NCBI GenBank assembly: GCA_016714745.1
Contig: JADKCG010000033.1
Span: 1 to 13,939 of the forward strand
From: Elusimicrobiota bacterium
GTDB taxonomy: Bacteria; Elusimicrobiota; Elusimicrobia; FEN-1173
Length of the DNA: 13,939 bases
Reading direction: 5' to 3'
This document shows positions 8,379-13,939 of this stretch, piece after piece; position 1 is the stretch's first letter; every line of letters begins with the position of its first letter. The translations under genes were made by a program, and so were the position numbers. Under the pieces are notes generated by a model that had not been told where the DNA came from, searched no databases, and saw only the letters and a program-made list of their open reading frames with translations.

Positions 8379-9480
8379 TTATTGGCCATATCCCGATATG
8401 GGGGTCTTGGGGGGCGGGGGCCGTTTCTTCCCCACGTTGACCTTTTCCCAGGCTCGCACCTGTTTCCGCGCCAAGTCAAAAATCCTCTCGTAGTTGCCCT
8501 TAAGAAATTTCTCTTTCGCTTCCATCGTAAGTTGAGCCAAAAGGGGAGCGTAGGGTGTAGGTCTTCAAATACGCGCCCTGCTCCGTAGGAGCTACCTCGT
8601 CGGACCCGAAAAGAAACCGGTCCGGGTGCCGGTTGATCACCGCCGCCACCTTGGCCACGGTTTCCGGGGATTCCACAATATATTTGGCCGTCTCATCCCA
8701 AGAAAGATCAAAGTAGACATGGTTCAACGCCGGGTTGTTGATGGCGCGTTCCACCATGCCCGCCTGATCTGTCACCGGGCGTACCACGCGACCCAGTCCC
8801 ACATGGGCCCAAATGATCGTTGTTTTGGGGTGGCGGACAAAAAGGTCCCTCAACATTTCAACGATGTAGGGATCTTGGTTGGCTTTCGGGAACGGCACAT
8901 TGACATCGCAATGGAGAATGGCAGGCAAGCCTACTTCCCCCGCGAAATCGAGTATCCGATCCAGGGCCTTGTTATTAATCGTGGCCACTTCGCCGGCCAC
9001 TTTCGACGACACAAATTCTTTATGGATTGAAAACTCCCCAATGCCGGAGAACACGCCCGGAAAAGTCGTCAACACCCTTCGAATGTGGTCGGCGGCATAC
9101 ATATCCGTGGGGTTAAACCCGGTGATCATGGGGTCGAACCGAGCCTGGGCTTTTTTGGGCAGGGACTTGTAAGCCATGGCGATATGAGCGTCGGTGAAAG
9201 AATAATAATAGAGGGGCGCGTCCGTTTGAAGGTAGTACCAGGGGGCAAAATCACCCGTGCTGGCATACATCCATTGCTGTTGCAGCGGAATGCCGAATAG
9301 GGTGGACCGCCCCACCTTGTCCCCCATAATCTTTAGGAAATCACGGATGTCCGTGCCTTCTTGGATGTAGTTGGTGAGATGAAAATGAGCATCGTTCAGC
9401 TCATACTTCTTTGTGGCCGCATCCAAAGGCAAAACCGTCATTCCTAACAAGGCAATCAGCAGAATTGATTTTTGCATCAT
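8379..9480 (-). CDS. exported amidohydrolase (amidohydrolase_2-type TIM barrel), one frameshift near the C-terminus
   Basis: Metal-dependent hydrolase or decarboxylase of the amidohydrolase superfamily, predicted periplasmic; the reaction is unknown. The ATG at 9480 follows GGAGGG and begins a signal peptide (MMQKSILLIALLGMTVLPLD, ending DAA); an in-frame TTG at 9495 is rejected because the ribosome site lies after it. Metal-site residues appear in the expected order: DAHFHL (H32, H34), GEF (E149), LHCD (H190), WAHVGLGR (H226) and FGSDE (D294). As written, the frame ends at 8500 in a scrambled tail. Removing one base from the GGG at 8553-8555 (CCC to CC on the coding strand) gives TYAPLLAQLTMEAKEKFLKG, then NYERIFDLARKQVRAWEK and a Lys/Pro-rich tail stopping at 8379-8381, about 366 residues. 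NYERIFD is the usual C-terminal helix of this family. It sits between the porin pair and the DcaP-like porin. Family sure, substrate not. Confidence 0.85.
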
Positions 9481-9510
9481 AGAGGTTCCCTCCAAGCGGA
9501 CGTTGTTTTC

Positions 9511-9529
9511 CCCTCCTTCCCAAGGAGGG
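9511..9529. repeat. GC-rich inverted repeat upstream of the amidohydrolase gene
   Basis: CCCTCCTT (9511-9518) and AAGGAGGG (9522-9529) are a perfect 8-base inverted repeat with a CCC loop, 31 bases upstream of the amidohydrolase ATG. A second small hairpin, CTCAGG/CCTGAG (9542-9547 with 9551-9556), lies beside it. Neither has a T run; they could be dispersed repeats or modulate transcript processing between the porin and amidohydrolase genes. The rest of this 133-base gap (9481-9613) shows nothing else I can support. Confidence 0.5.
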
Positions 9530-9613
9530 CCCTTCGCAGAGCTCAGGGCACCTGAGGCGCCAAAGCCGCTGATGCGGGCTTAAGGGGAAGTATCTTCTTT
9601 CAATTTTCAGTTA

Positions 9614-10990
9614 TTAAAAGTTAATCGACCAGCCCACCGAAACGGTCACGCCCTTTTGCCCTCCCACATAATACCCAAAATCGGAGGACGTCGGAGCGCG
9701 GTAGACCTCGATCACATGCACATTGATCCGGCTGTTGCGCGTATCGAATAGGAAAAAATTAAGCCCTTGAATGAAATCGTAGCTTGATCGATACCCGGCG
9801 CTTTTGTCGCCGAACACAACCGAAGAAGCCACATAGGCTTCTGTCTTTCGCGGCCGAATCATTTTTGAGGCCTGAACGTAGAACCCGGTATCGGTCACCA
9901 TATTTTGTGGAACGCGCACATCCGTCGCCTCATAGAAATCGCTCAACTGGCGCAAATAAGCTTCGCCCTGCAAATGAAAGCCTTTGTATTTGAGCCCCGC
10001 ATCGACTGCCCACATCTGGTATTTTAAAATGTCAACGGTGTACCCGGCCACGACGGCGCCCGGCGTGAAAGGGAGCAGGCTGTCGGCCATACGAATTTGA
10101 GTAGAGTCCGGCTGGTTGCTTCCCGACGTGGACTGGGCGGCGTTCTGTCGGCCCTGGGTGTAAGCCGTGCCAATGCGGGTGGCCAGTTTTTCATGTTGTT
10201 CAAAATCCCCCATACCGCCTTTCGGTCCGAACTCGTGGGTGGTGGGCATCCAAGCGAGGTTGCCGCTAGCGACGAAATCTCGGGTGTCCTCCTTGGCGTT
10301 TACGTTTAAAGTGGTGAGGTTGTTCCCCAGCATGACGGTGTACTTGAGCCCGGGCGCGGCTTCGCCGGACAACCAGGCTCCCTGGGTGAACCCCGGCCTA
10401 AAGAATTCATCGGCCATCAGGCGATCCGTTCCCACCCAATAAGGATGAGAATACGTCATGGTCCGGGTGCCCGGCAAGGCGCCGATGCCCACATTCAGCG
10501 TGGCCGCCTTGTTGAAAACCCAACCCAACGATCCGATGATGGCCACCTTATCGGTGGAATTAACAGTCCAAACAGCTGTCTGGTAAAGGAAACGCGGATC
10601 GTACAACCACCCATTAAAATTAAGAATCACACGGTGAGGCGCGGAAATATAGTTCGCGGTATCGATGTTTCGGGTATTTCCAAAATGATCTTCAAAGGAC
10701 TGCGTCGCGGGCAGTTGGTTGAGATACCGCACCAACAGATACAAATTCATTTTCAATTCGCCGTTAGGGGAGCGAACCAGCGGAATCCCGTTTCCTGATT
10801 TGAAATCGATTTTGCTTTGATCAATGGATTGTGGGGGTTCTTTTTGTTTCGCGGTTTCTGCGGCCTCCAATTGTCGATGAACTTCCTCTTGAACCTGATC
10901 CATCGTGACGTCCGCGCTGAGGTTTGCCGGCAGAAGGCCGCAAATCGTCCCCAAAGCCAAAAACAAAAGAAGCATCTTGTGATTTTTCAT
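9614..10990 (-). CDS. porin-like outer membrane beta-barrel protein (second of tandem pair)
   Basis: Predicted outer-membrane channel of 458 residues. The ATG at 10990 has AAGGGG upstream and begins nine bases after the stop of its paralogue. Signal peptide MKNHKMLLLFLALGTICGLL, ending about NLSA. A short helical/charged stretch follows (to about residue 55), then many alternating amphipathic strands and a terminal Phe (SVGWSINF), a typical barrel-insertion C-terminus. It is clearly homologous to the neighbouring gene product: LPGTR, WVGTDRLMADEFFRPGFTQG, YTVMLGNNL, LAWMPTTHEFGPKGGMGDFE, DAGLKYKGFHLQGEAYLR and TDTGFYVQASKMIRP each have matching partners there. General shape suggests the OprP/OprO-like phosphate-selective porin group or a relative, but I see no diagnostic residue for substrate. 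It is followed after 133 bases by the exported amidohydrolase. Confidence 0.75.
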   Translation of the reverse strand: MKNHKMLLLFLALGTICGLLPANLSADVTMDQVQEEVHRQLEAAETAKQKEPPQSIDQSKIDFKSGNGIPLVRSPNGELKMNLYLLVRYLNQLPATQSFEDHFGNTRNIDTANYISAPHRVILNFNGWLYDPRFLYQTAVWTVNSTDKVAIIGSLGWVFNKAATLNVGIGALPGTRTMTYSHPYWVGTDRLMADEFFRPGFTQGAWLSGEAAPGLKYTVMLGNNLTTLNVNAKEDTRDFVASGNLAWMPTTHEFGPKGGMGDFEQHEKLATRIGTAYTQGRQNAAQSTSGSNQPDSTQIRMADSLLPFTPGAVVAGYTVDILKYQMWAVDAGLKYKGFHLQGEAYLRQLSDFYEATDVRVPQNMVTDTGFYVQASKMIRPRKTEAYVASSVVFGDKSAGYRSSYDFIQGLNFFLFDTRNSRINVHVIEVYRAPTSSDFGYYVGGQKGVTVSVGWSINF

Positions 10991-10999
10991 AACACCCCT

Positions 11000-12382
11000 T
11001 TAGAAAGAAACCTGAAAGTTTGAATAAAAGATGGGGCCATCGCCTCCCACCGGGTAGGGAAGGCTTAATCCCCCCACGGGGGATTTTTGCAGTTGGATGT
11101 ATTCAAAATTCCAGCGGGTGCCCTCCACTTTCCACGGGAACCAGTTGATCCCCACCCGGGCATCCCAGGGATCGCCGTATTCCCCATACACTTTGGAGTG
11201 CGAGACATAGGCTTGGAGGGTTTGCGGTTTTAGCATGGCCGACGCCTGGATCTGAAACCCGGTGTCGTTGAGGTAGGACAACCCAGCGGTCCCCGATCCG
11301 CGGAAATGGTCCACCCATCGCCAATAGGTTTCCCCTTCCAATGAGAACCCCTGGTATTTCACCCCCGCGTCAAAAGAGGACATGTGGTAAGTGGCATCTT
11401 CCACCTGAATGCCCGAGCCAAACAGGTCTTTCTTAAAGATGGAATTTCCATCAGAGAGCCTGACCTGAACGTTGTCGAACGAGTTGGTGTCCGCAGGTTG
11501 GCTTTGTTTGTTCTCGTCGCTTCGGGAAAAGTGGAGGCCCAGCCGCGTCGCTACCGTTTTGTGCTCTTCAAAATCCCCGAACCCGCCGCGTTTCCCAAAT
11601 TCCCCCGTGCTGGGCATCCAGGTTAAGGCTCCCGACCAGGTGTTCAGATCGTTGTCCATTTGTCCCGCGTCAATCCCCAACTGGCTCAGGTTGTTGCCGA
11701 GCATGACGGCGTAATTGAGTTTATCCACCACCGTCCCCTTGGCCCAGACGCCGAAGGTGTACGAGGGTCGGAAAAATTCGTCGGCGATCAGGCGGTTGTC
11801 CACCCCCAGCCAAAACGGGAAGTTGCCTTCCGTGCTTCGAACGCCGGGAAGGGAATCCGTGCCCCCGCCGAAGGTCAGGTGTTTGTTGAAATTGTAATTA
11901 AGGTTCCCCGCAACCACCACTTGGGCGCCCAAGCCTTGACTGGTATTGGAAGTCCACACATAGGTCATGTAGCGAAATTTAGGGTCCAAAAACCAGCCCG
12001 TAAAGAAAATGTTCGCCTTATTAAATTGGATGTCCTGTCGCTGTTGAATCTGACTTGTGGTCCCAAACGAATCGGTGAAAGTCTCGTCCAGCCCGGTCTG
12101 ATTGAGATACCGGATATAGCTAAAGATTTTAATGTTGAGATCCCCCTTCTCCGTATCGGCCACCTTAAATCCCAGGTTCGGCGTGTAGGTGTTCACCCGC
12201 TTGCGTTCGGATTCCAATTTTTGAATTTGAATATCTCGGACACGAACCGCTTCTTCCAAGTTTTTCAGTCGTTCATCCACCGCTTCAAACCGTTGGTTCA
12301 CCGCCGTGATATCCTCGCCTCTTAAAATGAAAGGCGTTGCACCCAAAATCAAAACAGCCATTAAGCAGGAGGGGGGTTTCAT
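11000..12382 (-). CDS. porin-like outer membrane beta-barrel protein with N-terminal coiled coil (first of tandem pair)
   Basis: Predicted outer-membrane channel of 460 residues. The ATG at 12382 follows the TAA of the binding-protein gene with no gap and no clear ribosome site, pointing to reinitiation by ribosomes finishing the upstream gene. Signal peptide (MKPPSCLMAVLILGATPFIL, about 22 residues), then a heptad-like coiled coil (about residues 27-60, VNQRFEAVDERLKNLEEAVR then IQIQKLESERKR), as in trimeric porins. The barrel ends in Phe (YSNFQVSF). Shared with the downstream paralogue: YIRYLNQ, LPGVRSTEG, LGVDNRLIADEFFRPSYTFG, YAVMLGNNLSQL, LTWMPSTGEFGKRGGFGDFE, DAGVKYQGFSLEGETYWR and NDTGFQIQASAML. 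The likely class is OprP/OprO-like porin or a related family. A tandem duplication followed by loss or gain of the coiled coil is the simplest history. Confidence 0.75.
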   Translation of the reverse strand: MKPPSCLMAVLILGATPFILRGEDITAVNQRFEAVDERLKNLEEAVRVRDIQIQKLESERKRVNTYTPNLGFKVADTEKGDLNIKIFSYIRYLNQTGLDETFTDSFGTTSQIQQRQDIQFNKANIFFTGWFLDPKFRYMTYVWTSNTSQGLGAQVVVAGNLNYNFNKHLTFGGGTDSLPGVRSTEGNFPFWLGVDNRLIADEFFRPSYTFGVWAKGTVVDKLNYAVMLGNNLSQLGIDAGQMDNDLNTWSGALTWMPSTGEFGKRGGFGDFEEHKTVATRLGLHFSRSDENKQSQPADTNSFDNVQVRLSDGNSIFKKDLFGSGIQVEDATYHMSSFDAGVKYQGFSLEGETYWRWVDHFRGSGTAGLSYLNDTGFQIQASAMLKPQTLQAYVSHSKVYGEYGDPWDARVGINWFPWKVEGTRWNFEYIQLQKSPVGGLSLPYPVGGDGPIFYSNFQVSF

Positions 12383-13373
12383 TTATTGATCCGTCAGTTG
12401 TAGCGTGGACGGCTCAAATATTTCGTCTATCTTCAATTCCCGTTTCAACAGACCCTGAGCGAAAGCGGCGTCCAGCAGGGCTTTCAACGAGCGTGGGTTG
12501 TTTGGCACGCCGTAGGACCAATAGTCTTTTCCCATCAGGTCCAGGGTGACCTGATAGGAGTCGGGTCCCCAGGGCAAAGGGATTTTGGGTTCCTTGTCGG
12601 TTCCCAGGTTTTCAACGGTGCGGCGTTTTGCTTCAACAAAACCCATGAACAGGGCTTCCGGTAGCCAAGCATTTTCTTTAATGAGGTCAGACCTTACCGC
12701 CAGGGCCGTGGCGGGGAAACACTCGGCTCATTTTAAATAATTCTTGTTCAAGTTGCGCATAATTCGGAAAAAGTCGAACAATGCCGCTGACGTCATTGGG
12801 TGTTCCGGGATGTATCATCGCGTCCACCTTTCCGGACTGGATCAACTCCACCAAGGTTTTATGCGGAGGAGGCCCTGTTGAGACATCCACCCACGTGATG
12901 TCTTCTGTTTTCACTGTGGCGCTCGATTCAAGAAACTTCCGGATCCAGGTAGCGCCGCTGGCGCCGCACCCATCAACCCCGACCCGTTTTCCACGCAAAT
13001 CTGCGGGTCCTTTAATGCCGCGATCGGTTCGAATCCACAGGTCCCTCAAGGGGAATTCCCGCAAAAGAAACACAGGAATCAAAGTGTAATTTTGAGACTC
13101 CCCCGCGGCCAATTGAGAGAGAAAAGGTAAAATATCCACTTCCACGACATCGAACTTTTTGGGTTGGGTCCTCAGCGCGTCAAGAGACATGGTGGTGTAG
13201 TTCAGCGCGCAACCGGACACCTTCACAGACCCGTCCTGAAGGAGCCGGGTGTGCCCATAATTCTGTGTGCCCACTTCCAGGGAGATTTCTGTTTCTTTTG
13301 CGCCGGAAAAACCCCAGGTTCCTGCAATAATTGCTCCCGCCGCTAGAAACTTTTGGAACCAATTTTGGATCAT
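12383..13373 (-). CDS. exported periplasmic binding protein, 4,5-dihydroxyphthalate decarboxylase-like (one frameshift)
   Basis: Type II periplasmic-binding-protein fold, related to the family annotated both as NMT1/TauA-type substrate-binding proteins and as 4,5-dihydroxyphthalate decarboxylase. The ATG at 13373 overlaps the upstream stop (ATGA, 13370-13373) and has a G-rich ribosome site (GGGGGG). Signal peptide: MIQNWFQKFLAAGAIIAGTW, ending FSGA. Typical binding-protein segments follow: IKGPADLRGKRVGVDGCGAS, ATWIRKFLE, and the hinge region TLVELIQSGKVDAMIHPG. As written, the frame fails at the GGGG at 12713-12716. Removing one base gives ATALAVRSDLIKENAWLPEA, LFMGFVEAKRR, LPWGPDSYQ, LMGKDYWSYGVPNN, SLKALLDAAFAQGL and EIFEPSTLQL, the normal C-terminus of the family. 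Repaired length is about 329 residues. No ABC permease or ATPase lies beside it in this block. Given the signal peptide, a binding role is likelier than decarboxylation, but this is inference. Confidence 0.8.
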
Positions 13374-13939
13374 GTTCCCCCCCGAGGTTTTGTCACAAGA
13401 TGTTTTTGGAACACAAACCCCCAGGACCGGCCATCGGCCCCGCGGCGGTTTTCGAAATGGGTGACAAATAACTCCAAGACCGTACTCCAGCGCCAAGGAA
13501 ACTCAGCTCCCAGTGTCATATCCGCTCGGCTCCACTCGTCCGTCTTAAAATCGTAATAGGCTTCAGCGTTGGCATAGGGTGTGAACTTAGCGGATTTGAG
13601 CGCCATGCTGTGTTCAAGCCGCAATCGGTTCCGATACCGGGTGGAATATTCGCCGTCAATCCAGCGAAAATCTCCCTTGTTTCGATCGGAAAGCAACCAC
13701 GACCCTCCGAAAGGAACCCTCCCTGTGATCTCCAAAATACCGCGGGTTTCATCGCTGGGATTGTCAACATCGCGCAGATCCGAGATATGGGCAACCCCCA
13801 ACCTTGTGGTTAACCGCTGGGCCTTTTCCACGTTGGGATCTTTAAAGACGTAACGGCGGAAAAAAGGAAGCAATCCCACATCGAGATCGTATTCCAAGTT
13901 GCCGGACGAAAAAGAGCCGTCTTCCGTTCGGTAATTCAA
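13370..13939 (-). CDS. outer membrane beta-barrel protein, C-terminal part (possibly DUF2490-like); start beyond right edge
   Basis: The last 189 residues of a protein whose start lies outside the window. Repeated short amphipathic strands with aromatic ends and polar turns (GDFRWIDGEYSTRYRNRLRL, FTPYANAEAYYDF, RADMTLGAEFPWRWSTVLEL, WGFVFQKHLV) indicate an outer-membrane barrel. The pattern of an RYRNRLRLE strand, then a PYANAEAYYDF strand, then a charged strand recalls DUF2490 proteins, but I cannot confirm the family by eye. Unlike the porins below it, it ends in a polar tail (TKPRGGT) rather than a terminal Phe. Its TGA overlaps the start of the binding-protein gene, so it is the upstream member of the same operon. 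The promoter of the operon is therefore outside the window. Confidence 0.55.
   Translation of the reverse strand: MNYRTEDGSFSSGNLEYDLDVGLLPFFRRYVFKDPNVEKAQRLTTRLGVAHISDLRDVDNPSDETRGILEITGRVPFGGSWLLSDRNKGDFRWIDGEYSTRYRNRLRLEHSMALKSAKFTPYANAEAYYDFKTDEWSRADMTLGAEFPWRWSTVLELFVTHFENRRGADGRSWGFVFQKHLVTKPRGGT

Noticed and set aside
11660..12325. Plus-strand open frame of 221 residues inside the first porin gene
   Set aside because: It is antisense to an intact porin gene with a signal peptide and barrel pattern; no family resemblance.
1..13939. tRNA, rRNA, CRISPR array or insertion sequence
   Set aside because: No cloverleaf, regularly spaced direct repeats, transposase-like product or flanking terminal repeats were seen on either strand.

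Overview
The window is moderately GC-rich DNA from a diderm (Gram-negative-type) bacterium. It encodes an OmpA-type cell-envelope protein, a DcaP-type porin, two further predicted outer-membrane barrels and several proteins with signal peptides. Nothing in it fixes the phylum. Gld-type ABC cassettes occur in many groups beyond Bacteroidota, so I do not name a taxon. I saw no tRNA, rRNA, CRISPR array or mobile element.

Left block (1-4438, minus strand): an ABC exporter cassette of the GldA/GldF/GldG type. A good sigma70-like promoter (TTGACA, 17-base spacer, TAAAAT) precedes a GTG-started ATPase (GldA-like). One base after the ATPase stop comes an ABC-2 permease (GldF-like) that appears fused to a GldG-like auxiliary domain. 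A DUF4340 protein follows, overlapping by ATGA and running off the left edge. As written, this block is broken by eight frameshifts, each repairable by one base in a short homopolymer.

Middle (4439-5977): one plus-strand gene, an OmpA-family protein that anchors the outer membrane to peptidoglycan. Behind it are a long hairpin and then a strong bidirectional terminator shared with the convergent glutaminase gene.

Right block (5978-13939, minus strand), in transcription order: the C-terminal part of an outer-membrane barrel (possibly DUF2490-like); an exported periplasmic binding protein related to the 4,5-dihydroxyphthalate decarboxylase family; two tandem paralogous porin-like barrels; an exported TIM-barrel amidohydrolase; a DcaP-type porin; and an exported glutaminase A. 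The first four are packed tightly (ATGA overlap, 0-base gap, 9-base gap). The amidohydrolase and the DcaP/glutaminase pair follow after gaps of 133 and about 180 bases containing GC-rich inverted repeats. Every readable product carries an export signal or looks like a barrel, so the block reads as a locus for taking up small anionic or aromatic/amide compounds and processing them in the periplasm. The substrate cannot be read from sequence.

Ten frameshifts can be placed in the window: five look like a lost base and five like a gained base, all in runs of two to six identical bases. Protein conservation resumes immediately on both sides of each. I read them mainly as uncorrected sequencing or assembly errors, although real decay of the ABC cassette cannot be excluded.
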